64,000 bases of DNA from Saccharopolyspora_D taberi (GCF_039534165.1 NZ_BAAAUX010000019.1:248001-312000); one strand, 5' to 3'. Positions 16,938-27,578 are shown, counted from the stretch's first letter. The notes: generated by a model from the letters alone, not told the origin. Numbers and translations: made by a program.

Positions 16938-17852
16938 CTATACCTGCAGCGGTTCCTCTCCGGGCACCGCGTCCCGTGACTCGACGCAGTCCAGGAACAA
17001 CTCCGTCAGCGGGCTCATTCTCCCGCTCAGCCACGTGATGTGGAGGTCGATGGTGGGCACCGGGTCGTACAACCGCACCGGGACCGTCCGCACGCTCCCG
17101 CAGACGTGCCTTCCCCGCACGGCGGAAGCGAAACCGACGACCGGTTTGACCGACGCCATGATCGCCACGGCACCCGGATCGTCGATCTCGTACTCGATGT
17201 TCAGGGCGATCCCGCTGGTGGACGCCGCACCGTAGATCGCGTCGTACATGGCGGGACACTGCTCGCGCCCGAAGAGAATGCACGGCTCGTGAGCGAGCTC
17301 GCTGAACGAGGCTCCCGGCCGGCCGGCCCACTTGTGGTTCGGCCCGACCACCGCGACGAGCGGAAACTGCGCCAACGGGCGACTTTCGAACTCGCTGCCG
17401 ACCGGGCGCCCGTACACCATGGCGACATCGACGTCGCCTGCCCGCAGGGCCTGCAGCTGGGGACCGGTGCGCATCTCGTGCAGCGTGACCCCGACGGTCG
17501 GGTGTTCGGCGTGCATCTTCCCCAGAACCGCGGGAAGAACGTGCTGCCCGGCCGCGAAGTTGTATCCGACGTTGATGGTTCCCGACCGCCCGGCCGCAGC
17601 CTCCCGCGCCGTCTGCGCGGCCTTGTGCGCCTGCATCACGATCGCGCGGGCCTGTTCCCGGAAGACCTCGCCTGCCGGGGTCAGCCGCACCTCGTGCGAC
17701 GTGCGGGCGACCAGCTCGGCACCCACGCTGCGTTCCAGTCGCTGCAGTTGCTGGCTCAGCGAAGGCTGCGCCAGGTGCAGTCTGGCCGCGGCCCTCCCGA
17801 AGTGCAGTTCTTCGGCGATCGCGAGAAAGGACTCAAGGTGTCGGAACTCCAC
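16938..17852 (-). CDS. LysR-type transcriptional regulator (cluster-associated)
   Basis: The 304-residue protein has an N-terminal winged HTH (FRHLESFLAIAEELHFGRAA, then QPSLSQQLQRLE) and a C-terminal periplasmic-binding-type effector domain with no frameshift. GTG 17852 is preceded by GGGGGG and gives the standard LysR length and N terminus; the longer open frame upstream adds 53 non-conserved residues. It lies next to the lipid cluster and is read in the same direction. LysR proteins usually respond to a small metabolite and bind T-N11-A dyads; candidate dyads lie at 14358 and 16223. Its control of the cluster is inferred from position. Confidence 0.9.
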   Translation of the reverse strand: MEFRHLESFLAIAEELHFGRAAARLHLAQPSLSQQLQRLERSVGAELVARTSHEVRLTPAGEVFREQARAIVMQAHKAAQTAREAAAGRSGTINVGYNFAAGQHVLPAVLGKMHAEHPTVGVTLHEMRTGPQLQALRAGDVDVAMVYGRPVGSEFESRPLAQFPLVAVVGPNHKWAGRPGASFSELAHEPCILFGREQCPAMYDAIYGAASTSGIALNIEYEIDDPGAVAIMASVKPVVGFASAVRGRHVCGSVRTVPVRLYDPVPTIDLHITWLSGRMSPLTELFLDCVESRDAVPGEEPLQV

Positions 17853-18043
17853 GTTGCCCCCCGGGGCGCGCTGTCGAACAGCTTTGTGCACCGCAGGACG
17901 GTAACCGGCTTCGGGGAACACCTGATGAACCGTTGTCAGTGGCAACAGGTCAAGGTCGCGTCCGGAAACCGAAACCGCTGGATGCGCGACCGCAGGTGAC
18001 TTTCGACACACCGCGTCGGAGCCGGTTTCGCAGCGCGGCTTGT

Positions 18044-18087
18044 CCGGGCCGGTGCCGAGCGGTCCGGACCGCTCGGCACCGGCCCGG
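18044..18087 (-). terminator. 44-bp perfect palindrome downstream of the MBL gene
   Basis: Two 22-base arms beginning CCGGGCCGGTG are exact reverse complements with no spacer. It starts 6 bp after the MBL stop in the reading direction and would form a very stable hairpin, so it is probably the terminator separating that gene from the LysR gene. Confidence 0.75.
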
Positions 18088-18092
18088 CAGTG

Positions 18093-18908
18093 CTACGCGC
18101 CGATGTCGATCCTGACACCGGGGGCCGCGAGCTCGATCGGCCCGTCGAAGGTATCCGCCGCGGCGGAACGCAGGCCCTCCAGCCAGGTTTCGTCGGTCGA
18201 CGTGAAGTGGGTCAGGACCAGCCGGCCCGCCCCTGCCTTCGCGGCCACGACGCCCGCGTCGAAGCCGGACAGGTGTCCGTGATCGCCGGTGTCCGGGGCG
18301 GACAGCGTCGCCTCCGCGAGCAGCACGTCCACGTCTGCGGCGAGGTCGAACAGCGCGGGGGTCATCCCGGTGTCCCCGGTGTAGGCGAAGGTCGCCGCCG
18401 CGGACTCGACGCGGATCCCGCAGTTCGGGATCGCATGCCGCATCTCGTGCATCGTCAGGCCGATGTCTCCCACGGAACAGGAGTCACCCGGTTCGTACTC
18501 GTGAACGTCGAAGGCGACCTCGAAAGCCTTGTCCAGCAACGGGAAGGTCCGCACCGGGAACAACCCGGCCCACCGCGCGAAAAGGTCACCGGATCCGCGG
18601 GGGACGAACAGCGGAACGGGGGTGAAGCCGGTCTCGGCGAGCTTGTCGGCACGCGCCCCCGGCTCGTGGGCGAAGCCGCTGAGCAGCGACTTGCCGATGG
18701 GCAGCAGGTCGTAGCAGTGATCGGAATGGAAGTGGCTGATCACGATGCCGTCCAGGCCCGCCGGCCGGGTGACCGAACTGAGCGCGGTGGCGATTCCCGG
18801 CCCGCAGTCCAGCAACAGGCGACTCGTCCCGGTCTCCAGCAGATAACCCGAACTCGCCTGGCCATCGGCCGGCATTCCCGCCCGGCAACCCAGCACGGTA
18901 AGCCGCAT
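18093..18908 (-). CDS. MBL-fold metallo-hydrolase (RNase Z / arylsulfatase-like subgroup)
   Basis: The 271-residue protein has the zinc motif SHFHSDHCYDL near residue 60 and further metal ligands in YTGDTGMTPAL and a late His. The short GCRAG start and a LLLDCGPG strand fit the subgroup of small MBL proteins related to RNase Z and phosphodiesterases. ATG 18908 follows AGGAGGG. It is monocistronic, with a strong hairpin after it. Substrate is unknown; thioester hydrolysis is possible (some MBL proteins release polyketides), but phosphodiester or lactone hydrolysis are equally open. Confidence 0.85.
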   Translation of the reverse strand: MRLTVLGCRAGMPADGQASSGYLLETGTSRLLLDCGPGIATALSSVTRPAGLDGIVISHFHSDHCYDLLPIGKSLLSGFAHEPGARADKLAETGFTPVPLFVPRGSGDLFARWAGLFPVRTFPLLDKAFEVAFDVHEYEPGDSCSVGDIGLTMHEMRHAIPNCGIRVESAAATFAYTGDTGMTPALFDLAADVDVLLAEATLSAPDTGDHGHLSGFDAGVVAAKAGAGRLVLTHFTSTDETWLEGLRSAAADTFDGPIELAAPGVRIDIGA

Positions 18909-19413
18909 CCTCTTTCCCTCCTGTGAATACCCGGTCCGCTACGACGTAACGGCGATTCCAGGGATCTTTCCGGAAATCGTCCACCGCGACAAGGATTTTC
19001 ACCGCTCATCCGAATCGGTATCTCCTATCAGGCGATAATCGCCGACCCGCCGGCCATGCCCGGCGAGGACGTCAAGAACGATCTTCGTCTCGCTCGATTG
19101 AAGATGCCGATCACGGGCTCACCGCCGCCGTGCCTGCGCCGCCGCCGCGAGCACGAATCGGCCGTGCAGCCCTTCCAATCAACCCTGACCAGGGATGACG
19201 ATGCTTCTTCCTGGGACCTCCCGCGGAATCCGAAGATTCCTGGGCGTTCACCGGAAGTCCACACGGCCATGTTCGAATTGCGCCGTGGCCGCACCCCGAC
19301 CAAACCGTCGGCGCAACGACGCGGGTGGACGGCCTTCACGAAACCACGGGGCTTTCGACAACGGCACCGCGACGCGTCTGGCCCCGATCCACAACCGGAA
19401 GGTAAGACCACCA
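18909..19413. other. 505-bp divergent intergenic region
   Basis: It separates the minus-strand MBL gene from the plus-strand ABC operon and must hold both promoters. I see no conserved gene, dyad or RNA. A 125-codon frame here has no recognisable domain and atypical composition, so I do not call it. Confidence 0.5.
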
Positions 19414-20571
<1,158 letters not shown>

Positions 20572-20629
20572 CGCAGTCCCGACCAGCCCGGAGCACCGGC
20601 TGAGTTCCCCGCACACAAGGAGATTCCCG

Positions 20630-22015
20630 ATGAAGAAATTGCGCACACTCGGCGGCTTCGTGGCTGCCGCCGCGCTGACACTGACCACGTCCGCATGCGG
20701 AATCGGAGGCCTGGGCAGCACTGATCCCAGGTCGGCCGATCCCGTCGGCCCGGTTCCCGAGCTGCGGCCGGACCAGCAGGTCTCGATCGTGTTCGAAAGC
20801 TACAACTTCGGGCAGGCCGGGGCCTGGACGGACACGTTCAACGAACTGATCGGCGAGTTCCAGCGGCAGCACCCGAACATCAAGGTGACCGCACAGAAAC
20901 CGCAGGGCAACAGCCCGAACCCGGTGTCGGACACCGTCTCCAGCGTGCAGAACCAGATGATGGCCGGCTCCCCTCCGGACGTGGCGCAGCTCGGCTTCAG
21001 CGAGCTCGACTTCACCATCAACCAGCTCCGCGCCAAGCCGCTGGACGACCTGGTCGGACGCGAGGCCGTGCAGGCCAACTTCGACGGTCCCCGGCACTCC
21101 TACGACAAGTCCGCGCGGGTCCTCGGCGACCTGGGCGGCAAGACCTACGGCGTGCCGTTCGTGTTCTCCACCCCCGTGCTCTACTACAACGCCACGCTGT
21201 TCCAGCAGGCCGGGCTCGACCCGGCGAAGCCGCCGGCGACCTGGGCCGAGGTCGAGCGGGCGGCACTGGCCGTCAAAGCCGCCACGGGCAAGGACGGCGC
21301 CTACGCCGACTGCCTGACCAAGGCTGCCAAGGACTGGTGTTTCCAGTCCATGGTGCGGTCCAACGGTGGGCGCGTCCTCTCCGCGGACCGCAAGACGCTG
21401 ACCTTCGCCGACCCGGCCTCCGTCGACGTCGTGCGGATGGCGCAGCAGATGGTCGCCACCGGTGCGACGCCGGTACTCAGCCAGCAGCAGGGCTACGAAG
21501 GCTTCGGCCGCGGCGAGATGGGCATGATCCTCGAATCCAGCGCTCTGCAGAGCAAGTTCGAGAAGGCCGCGCAGGGCAAGTGGGATCTGCGTGCCGCGCC
21601 CATGCCGGGCTTCGACGGCAAGGCCACGGTCCCGACCAACTCGGGCGCGTCGCTGTTCGTGCTGTCCGACGACCCGGCCAAACAGCGCGCGTCCTGGGAA
21701 CTGATCAAGTTCCTGACCAGCCCCGAGGCCTACGAGAAGATCTCCAGCAAGATCGGCTACCTGCCGCTGCGCACCGGCCTGCTCGATGACCCCGAGGGCC
21801 TGAAGGCGTGGGCCGACCAGAACCCGCTGCTGCGGCCGAACATCGAGCAGCTGGCCCGGATGGAGCCCTGGGTTTCCATGCCCGGCGTCAACTACCAGCA
21901 GATCCGCGACGGGATGATGGCGGCCGTGGAAAAGAGCGTCTACCAGGGCGCGGACCCGGCGGCCACCCTGCGCACGGCGCAGGAGCAGGCGTCGAGCCTC
22001 CTGCCGAAGGGCTGA
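20630..22015 (+). CDS. ugpB-like: UgpB-like extracellular solute-binding lipoprotein
   Basis: The 461-residue protein starts at an ATG preceded by AAGGAG. The N terminus is a lipoprotein signal (Lys-rich start, Ala/Leu core, Cys after LTTSA). The mature part is a family-1 binding protein, with a block FSTPVLYYNATLFQQAGLDP and a later IGYLPLR that closely match UgpB, the glycerol-3-phosphate/glycerophosphodiester binder. It lies between the ATPase and a metallophosphoesterase, which fits a glycerophosphodiester ligand. A sugar ligand remains possible because the family is broad. Confidence 0.85.
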   Translation: MKKLRTLGGFVAAAALTLTTSACGIGGLGSTDPRSADPVGPVPELRPDQQVSIVFESYNFGQAGAWTDTFNELIGEFQRQHPNIKVTAQKPQGNSPNPVSDTVSSVQNQMMAGSPPDVAQLGFSELDFTINQLRAKPLDDLVGREAVQANFDGPRHSYDKSARVLGDLGGKTYGVPFVFSTPVLYYNATLFQQAGLDPAKPPATWAEVERAALAVKAATGKDGAYADCLTKAAKDWCFQSMVRSNGGRVLSADRKTLTFADPASVDVVRMAQQMVATGATPVLSQQQGYEGFGRGEMGMILESSALQSKFEKAAQGKWDLRAAPMPGFDGKATVPTNSGASLFVLSDDPAKQRASWELIKFLTSPEAYEKISSKIGYLPLRTGLLDDPEGLKAWADQNPLLRPNIEQLARMEPWVSMPGVNYQQIRDGMMAAVEKSVYQGADPAATLRTAQEQASSLLPKG

Positions 22016-22023
22016 TCCACCCG

Positions 22024-22884
22024 ATGAGCGCTGGAGTTCCGGATCCGGAATTCACCCTGATCCAGCTGAGCGATACCCACATCCTTCCCGCTGGTGAACT
22101 CCAGCACGGCGCGGTGGACACGTTCACCAACCTGGAGGCCGCCCTCGCCACTGTGGCGGCCTCCGGGGTCACCGTGTCCGCTCTGCTGCTCACCGGGGAT
22201 CTCACCGACGACGGTTCCCCCGCCGCCTACCGCAGGCTGCGCGAGATCGTCGAACCCGCCGCCGAGCGGCTCGGTGCCCGCCTGATCTACGTGATGGGCA
22301 ACCACGACGAGCGCGGCGCCTTCCGCACCGAACTCCTGTCGGCTGCCGCCACGGCCGAACCTCACGATGTCGTGCACCAGGTCGGCGGACTGCGCATCAT
22401 CGTCCTCGACACCACCACGCCCGGCCGCCACGACGGCCGTCTCGAAGCCGCGCAGCTGCGCTGGCTCCGGGCGGAGCTGGAGCGGCCCGCACCACGTGGG
22501 ACGGTCCTGGCGCTCCACCATCCACCCCTCCCGTCGGCCGTGCCCCCGGTGCATCTGCTGCGGATGTACGACGCACAACGCCTGGGCGAGGCCATCGCCG
22601 GAACCGACGTCCGGATCATCCTCAGCGGACACAACCACTCCACGGGATGTGGTGCGCTCGCGGGCGTTCCGGTCTGGGTGTCACCGGCGTGCGCCAACCA
22701 GATCGACCCGCTGGTGAAGGGCCGTCTGCGTGGTGTGCCCGGCGGCGGGCTGACCCGTGTCGACGTCTTCGCGGATGCCGCGACCGCCACGTCGGTCCCG
22801 ATCGAGGGTTCGCCGTTCGTCTACGACCACGACGAAGCCGAGGTCGTGGACATGATCCAGACTCATCTCTCCGAATCGGAGTGA
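22024..22884 (+). CDS. Calcineurin-like metallophosphoesterase (CpdA/GpdQ-like)
   Basis: The 286-residue protein shows the dimetal motifs in order: LSDTH, GDLTDDG, GNHDERG, a single His in LHHPPLPS, and SGHNHSTGCG. This set matches the CpdA/GpdQ class, which hydrolyses cyclic nucleotides or glycerophosphodiesters. No signal peptide, so it is cytoplasmic. It starts 8 bp after the binding protein and its stop overlaps the next permease (GTGA). A hydrolase inside a UgpB-type importer operon suggests uptake of a glycerophosphodiester and intracellular cleavage, as in the GpdQ or UgpQ logic. The substrate is inferred. Confidence 0.88.
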   Translation: MSAGVPDPEFTLIQLSDTHILPAGELQHGAVDTFTNLEAALATVAASGVTVSALLLTGDLTDDGSPAAYRRLREIVEPAAERLGARLIYVMGNHDERGAFRTELLSAAATAEPHDVVHQVGGLRIIVLDTTTPGRHDGRLEAAQLRWLRAELERPAPRGTVLALHHPPLPSAVPPVHLLRMYDAQRLGEAIAGTDVRIILSGHNHSTGCGALAGVPVWVSPACANQIDPLVKGRLRGVPGGGLTRVDVFADAATATSVPIEGSPFVYDHDEAEVVDMIQTHLSESE

Positions 22885-23831
22885 ACGCCGTGTTCGTCGA
22901 AGTCCCCGCCCCCGTAGCGGCCATCGCCCCACCGGCCGCGCGGCGGGCACCGCTGCTCGCGCGAATCCTCCGGGCGGCACCGCCCTACCTTTATCTGGCG
23001 CCCGGACTGGCCCTCCTGGTCATCTGGACCTACCGGCCGCTGGTGCAGACCGCACAGCTGTCCTTCTACTCGTGGAACCTGCTGCCCACATCACCGATGG
23101 TCCCGGCGGGAACCGACAACTACGAACAGCTGCTCGGGGCACCGGAACTGGGCAACGCCGTGTGGAACACCATCCTGGTCATCGCCGGGCTGCTTCCGTT
23201 CACGATCGTGATCCCGGTGGTCGTCGCGCTGCTGACCCGCCAGGTCGGCGGCCCCGCCCGCGAGCTGTACCGGGCACTGATCTTCGCGCCGATGCTGGTC
23301 GCACCGGTGGCCAGCGCGGCGGTGTGGCAGTGGCTGCTCGACCCCGGATCCGGTGCCGTGAACCGGCTGCTGGGCGTGAACGTCAACTGGCTGCACGAAA
23401 CCGTGCCCGCGCAGATCTCGATCATCGGGATCACCGGGTGGCACCTGCTCGGATTCGCCGTGCTGCTGGTCTCCGCCGGCCTGGCCGGCATCAGCGACGA
23501 CTACTCCGCCGCGGCGCAACTCGACGGTGCTTCCCGCTGGCAGATCACCCGCTGGGTCACGCTGCCACTGTTGTCACCGACCCTGGTCTTTCTCGCGCTC
23601 ATGACGGTGCTTCTCGGCGCGCAGTGGACGTTTCCGCTGATCGACACCCTGACCCAGGGCGGGCCGTCGGGTGCGACCACGCACATCTATTACCTGCTGT
23701 GGGATTACGGCTTCCACAGCCACCAGGCCGGCCTCGGCGCTGCGGCGGGCGTGATCTTCTTCACGGCATTCGGCGTCGTCGCACTGTTCCTGGTGTGGCT
23801 GGCCGACCGCATCAGCTTCCACGACGACTGA
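22881..23831 (+). CDS. ugpA-like: ABC importer permease, MalF/UgpA-like
   Basis: The 316-residue protein has six predicted membrane segments and the EAA loop near residue 215 (SAAAQLDGASRWQITRWVTLPLLSP, in the first permease of the pair). It starts at GTG 22881, overlapping the stop of the metallophosphoesterase as GTGA. With the next gene it would form the heterodimeric channel for the ligand bound by the UgpB-like protein. Confidence 0.9.
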   Translation: MNAVFVEVPAPVAAIAPPAARRAPLLARILRAAPPYLYLAPGLALLVIWTYRPLVQTAQLSFYSWNLLPTSPMVPAGTDNYEQLLGAPELGNAVWNTILVIAGLLPFTIVIPVVVALLTRQVGGPARELYRALIFAPMLVAPVASAAVWQWLLDPGSGAVNRLLGVNVNWLHETVPAQISIIGITGWHLLGFAVLLVSAGLAGISDDYSAAAQLDGASRWQITRWVTLPLLSPTLVFLALMTVLLGAQWTFPLIDTLTQGGPSGATTHIYYLLWDYGFHSHQAGLGAAAGVIFFTAFGVVALFLVWLADRISFHDD

Positions 23832-23860
23832 GTTATCCGCGAGAGCAGGCGAAGAAGTTC

Positions 23861-24739
23861 ATGACGATGTCCACTATGGAAACCGGCGTCGAAGACCAGG
23901 CCCGGGAGCAGCTCGACGTCCCGGTCGGATCCCGGAGCCGGTCGCGGGCGATCCTGGGAAACGTGCTCCTCAGCGGGCTGGGCATCCTGTGCGTACTCCC
24001 CATCTACTGGATGTACGCGACCTCACTCCGGATGCCCGGCGACGTCTTCTCCCTCTCACTGCTTCCCTGGCCGCTGTCCGTGGACAACTACGCCGATGCG
24101 TGGCGCAAGATTCCGATCGGGCTCATGCTGTCGAACACCTTCATCGTGGCCCTGGTGACCGCGCTCGGCCAGCTGCTGACCGGCCTTTTCGCCGCCTACG
24201 CGTTCGCGGTCTGGGAGTTCCGCGGCAAAAAGGTGCTCTACCTGCTGTTCGTGGGCACCTGGCTGGTGCCCTTCCAGGTGTCGATGCTGCCCAACTACGT
24301 GCTGCTGTTCCAGCTCGGCGTGCTCAACACCATCGCGGGCGTGATCATCCCGTCCCTGTGCTCGGCGTTGAGCGTCCTGATGCTCCGCCAGCACCTGCGC
24401 AGCTTCCCCAGGGAACTGCTGGATGCGGCCAGAATCGACGGACGCTCCTCCTGGGCGACGCTGTGGACGGTCGTGGTGCCCAACCTGCGTCCCGCGCTCG
24501 CGGCGCTCGGGATTCTGCTGTTCGTCCAGGCGTGGAACGAATACTTCTGGCCGGCGCTGGTGCTGCAGCGCAGCAACGCGATGGTCCAACTCGGTATCCG
24601 CAGCTTCATGGGAACCGAAGGCAACGATTGGGGTCCCCTGATGGCGACGGCCGGGCTGGCATGCCTGCCCGTGTTCGCCCTCTACCTCGTTCTCCAGCGC
24701 CAGATCGTCAACGCCTTCGTCCGCTCCGGCCTGAAGTAG
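23861..24739 (+). CDS. ugpE-like: ABC importer permease, MalG/UgpE-like
   Basis: The 292-residue protein has six predicted membrane segments and an EAA loop at ELLDAARIDGRSSWATLWTVV. It is the last gene of the plus-strand operon, 29 bp after its partner permease. The first ~35 residues are polar. No clear terminator follows; the next feature is a broken LuxR gene on the other strand. Confidence 0.9.
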   Translation: MTMSTMETGVEDQAREQLDVPVGSRSRSRAILGNVLLSGLGILCVLPIYWMYATSLRMPGDVFSLSLLPWPLSVDNYADAWRKIPIGLMLSNTFIVALVTALGQLLTGLFAAYAFAVWEFRGKKVLYLLFVGTWLVPFQVSMLPNYVLLFQLGVLNTIAGVIIPSLCSALSVLMLRQHLRSFPRELLDAARIDGRSSWATLWTVVVPNLRPALAALGILLFVQAWNEYFWPALVLQRSNAMVQLGIRSFMGTEGNDWGPLMATAGLACLPVFALYLVLQRQIVNAFVRSGLK

Positions 24740-24824
24740 TTCAGACCAGGTCGGCGGCCCAGAAGGCGCGCTGGTGGATCGGTCCCGGAGCGCGATGTTT
24801 CCGGATTGGTCCGCCCTTTCGGCT

Positions 24825-25175
24825 TCACTTCACGAACGTGACCGAGAACAGCCGAGCGACGAGCTCACCACGGCTGGAGACGCCCGCCTTGCCGAAGACC
24901 GCCTTGAGGTGATCGCGGACGGTGTGCGGGGAGATGAACAGCGACGCGGCGATCTCGGCGGTGGGCAGACCACCTGCCACGAGTTCGGCGACCTCGAGCT
25001 CTCTCGGTGGGAGGCCGTACGCCTGGACGACGATGGCCGCTAGGTGTGACGACGGTACGGTAGGGCGATCCGCCCGGGTCGGAGGCCCACGAAGCCAACA
25101 CGGTCACTAAACGGTCGCGCTCGGCGCGGTCAGCGACTTCGTCGAGCGCGTCGACAGGCAACTGCTCAGATTCCT
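24825..25175 (-). pseudogene. Degraded LuxR-family regulator (C-terminal HTH remnant with frameshift)
   Basis: The minus strand from about 25040 down to a TGA at 24825 encodes a good LuxR-type HTH (PPRELEVAELVAGGLPTAEI, then SPHTVRDHLKAVFGKAGVSSR). Upstream, family-like sequence (RLVTVLASWASDPGG, then RTVVTPS) continues in a different frame, so a frameshift lies near 25045. No start or sensor domain is intact. It looks like the decayed end of a GAF/LuxR-type regulator. The 5' limit is approximate. Confidence 0.6.
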
Positions 25176-25694
25176 CTCGGTTGAACGGCTTGTGGTGTGG
25201 CGGTGCCCCCGACTCACCGACCCCACTCAAGCGCGGTGAACGGTGTTCGCGCTGGCCGATCGCCCATTGCGTCGACCACCGGTACCGCCGGATCGACGAA
25301 CGGCCGACGAACAACCGGAAGACCTTCCGCGCCGAATCCCGCCACATGAGAGTAACCTGCGGTAATGCCACTCGCCGACATGCACCCGATCGTGCATGCA
25401 ACCGAACCGCGGTGAACGCGGAGTGTCACAACCGCAGGACAAGGCCCCGCGCATGCCTCTTCGGCTGGACCAACTGGCAATCAAGCGAACTGGCGTCTAT
25501 GTCCTCTGAGGACCCGACGATGAGGGAAGGTCGTCGAGCGCTGCGGACCGCCTCGCACGGGACGTCGCCGGGAAGTACCGCTCGGCGTGCGGGCCTTCGG
25601 GATCTGCACCTGTGCGGAAGTTCGTGAACGTGCCGGGAGAACGGGCCGCGGATGTCCATGCGATGAGGCGTCCCGCCCCGAGAGGCAACGTCGA
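25176..25694. other. About 520 bp without a supportable gene
   Basis: This stretch lies between the LuxR remnant and the stop of the minus-strand permease. Frames here lack any domain or consistent codon bias. A small perfect dyad GTCCTC-T-GAGGAC sits at 25501-25513. It may be decayed coding DNA linked to the LuxR remnant. Confidence 0.4.
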
Positions 25695-26561
25695 TCATCC
25701 CTGGATCGCGGAGTCGGCGATGCTGCGCACGAACCAGCGCTGGAACAGGAGGAAGACGATCAGCACCGGGGCCACCATGACCACGCCGAAAGCCATGATC
25801 GCGCCCCAGTCGTAGGGCGGGTTTCCCTGGAAGACGCTGATCGCCAGTGGCAGCGGGCGCACCGTGGGGTCGCTGATCATCAGCACTGGCCACAGGAACG
25901 ACGTCCACTGGGTCAGGAACGTCAGAATCGCCGCCGAGGCGAACACGGGTTTGCTCATCGGCACGATGATCAGGAAGAAGATGCGCAGCGGCCCGGCTCC
26001 GTCCAGTTTGGCCGCTTCTTCGATCTCGGTGGGCAGGGAACGGAAGAACGACTGGAACAGGTAGATCGTGAAGGCGTTGCCCAGGAAGGGCAGGGCCTGC
26101 ACGGCGATGGTGTCCCGCAGTCCTGCCAGCAGGAAGAACAGTGGCACCGCCAGCGCTTCGAAGGGGACGACGGCGAGCGCGACGATCACCGTCAGGACCG
26201 CGTCGCGGCCGGCCCAGCGCAGCCGGGCCAGCGCATAGCCGGCCAGCGAGTTGATCGCGAGACCTCCCACCACGACGGTGGTCGCCACCACGACCGACAC
26301 CGCGAAGAAACCCCAGAAGTAGCCGGTGTCCGCGCTGTGGAAACGGGCCGTCAGGTGCGGGTAGTTGGCAGTGGTCAGCGTGTTGGGCGTGAAGGCGCGC
26401 AAGCCGCTCAGGACGTTCTCGCTCGGCTCCAGACTCCCCAGGACCATGTAGAGAACCGGGCTGGCGTAGACGAGCGCCAGAACACCCGTGATCAGATAGC
26501 GCAGCACGTGCCGGAGTCGTGCGCCGGCGCGGTCGCGCCTCGAAGCCACCGCCCGGCTCAT
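25695..26561 (-). CDS. ABC importer permease, MalG-like
   Basis: The 288-residue protein has six predicted membrane segments and the EAA loop IEEAAKLDGAGPLRIFFLIIV near residue 195. ATG 26561 overlaps the stop of the upstream permease as ATGA, so the two are coupled. It is the last gene of the operon; no ATPase follows. Confidence 0.92.
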   Translation of the reverse strand: MSRAVASRRDRAGARLRHVLRYLITGVLALVYASPVLYMVLGSLEPSENVLSGLRAFTPNTLTTANYPHLTARFHSADTGYFWGFFAVSVVVATTVVVGGLAINSLAGYALARLRWAGRDAVLTVIVALAVVPFEALAVPLFFLLAGLRDTIAVQALPFLGNAFTIYLFQSFFRSLPTEIEEAAKLDGAGPLRIFFLIIVPMSKPVFASAAILTFLTQWTSFLWPVLMISDPTVRPLPLAISVFQGNPPYDWGAIMAFGVVMVAPVLIVFLLFQRWFVRSIADSAIQG

Positions 26562-27490
26562 GTCCTGGCCTTCCGCTCCATGCTGAGCAGGGCGCGCTGG
26601 AGCAGGGTGAGCGCCAGGACGATCACGAAGAACACCAGGGTGATCGCCGAGGCGCGACCGACGTCGCTTTGGCCTTCGAACGCGATCGTCACCGCGTCGT
26701 ACAGCACCGTGTGGGTGGTGGCGGCGTGCAGGCCACCACCACGGATGAGCACGTAGACCTGGTCGAACAGCCGGAAGGCCAGGATCGTCGTCACGGTCGT
26801 CACGAACACCAGCGTGGGTCGCAGGCCCGGTACGGTCACGTAGCGGAACCGCTGCCACCGGGTCGCCCCGTCCACCGTCGCGGCCTCGTATAGCGAGGGC
26901 GGGATGCCCTGCAGGCCGGCCAGGATGATCACGGTCTGGAACCCCACGCCGTGCCAGATCGACAGGACCACGACCGATGCCAGTGCCGTCGCCGGGTCGC
27001 CCAGCCAGTCATGTGCTTCGAAGTTCCCGAACGTCAGCGCGTGCAGGGCCGCGTTGAGGAGCCCGCCTTCGTCTCGCGCGTAGATGATGCGCCAGACCAC
27101 CGCGACCAGCGCCATGGGGAAGACCACGGGCATGAAGAAGCACGTGCGGAAAACGGCCATGCCGCGCAGCTTCTGGTTCAACAGCAGGGCCACTCCGAGC
27201 GCGAGCGTGGTCTGGAGCGGCACCACGGCCAGCGCGAACAGCGTGTTGTTGAGCAGGGCCTGCCTGAACTGGGCACCGAGATCGGGATCGAAGAAGATGC
27301 GGCGGTACTGCTCCAGCCCGACGAACTGGGGCGGCCGTGCCGAGTTCAACTGCACGTTGAACAACGACAGCCACAACGCGATCAGCAACGGCAGTACCAG
27401 GAAAAGCGCCAGCGCGCTCAACGCGGGGGCCGACAGGACCCACCCCGTGATCCCTCGCCGCGGCCCGCGTCTCACCGTCCTGTCCGGCAT
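26558..27490 (-). CDS. ABC importer permease, MalF-like
   Basis: The 310-residue protein has six predicted membrane segments, a cytosolic N terminus rich in Arg, and an EAA loop at LYEAATVDGATRWQRFRYVTV. It pairs with the next permease. It begins 88 bp after the upstream lipoprotein gene. Confidence 0.92.
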   Translation of the reverse strand: MPDRTVRRGPRRGITGWVLSAPALSALALFLVLPLLIALWLSLFNVQLNSARPPQFVGLEQYRRIFFDPDLGAQFRQALLNNTLFALAVVPLQTTLALGVALLLNQKLRGMAVFRTCFFMPVVFPMALVAVVWRIIYARDEGGLLNAALHALTFGNFEAHDWLGDPATALASVVVLSIWHGVGFQTVIILAGLQGIPPSLYEAATVDGATRWQRFRYVTVPGLRPTLVFVTTVTTILAFRLFDQVYVLIRGGGLHAATTHTVLYDAVTIAFEGQSDVGRASAITLVFFVIVLALTLLQRALLSMERKART

Positions 27491-27578
27491 CCTCGGCTCC
27501 TCAGCGAACGGACGCCGGTCCGGGCCGACGCCGCGGGTGGCCGCTCCATGACAGGGTCACTTCCCGCGAGATGGGCCG

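Noticed and set aside
24764..24795. Terminator after the Ugp-like operon
   Set aside because: The only arms are 6 bp with a 16-base loop, not convincing.
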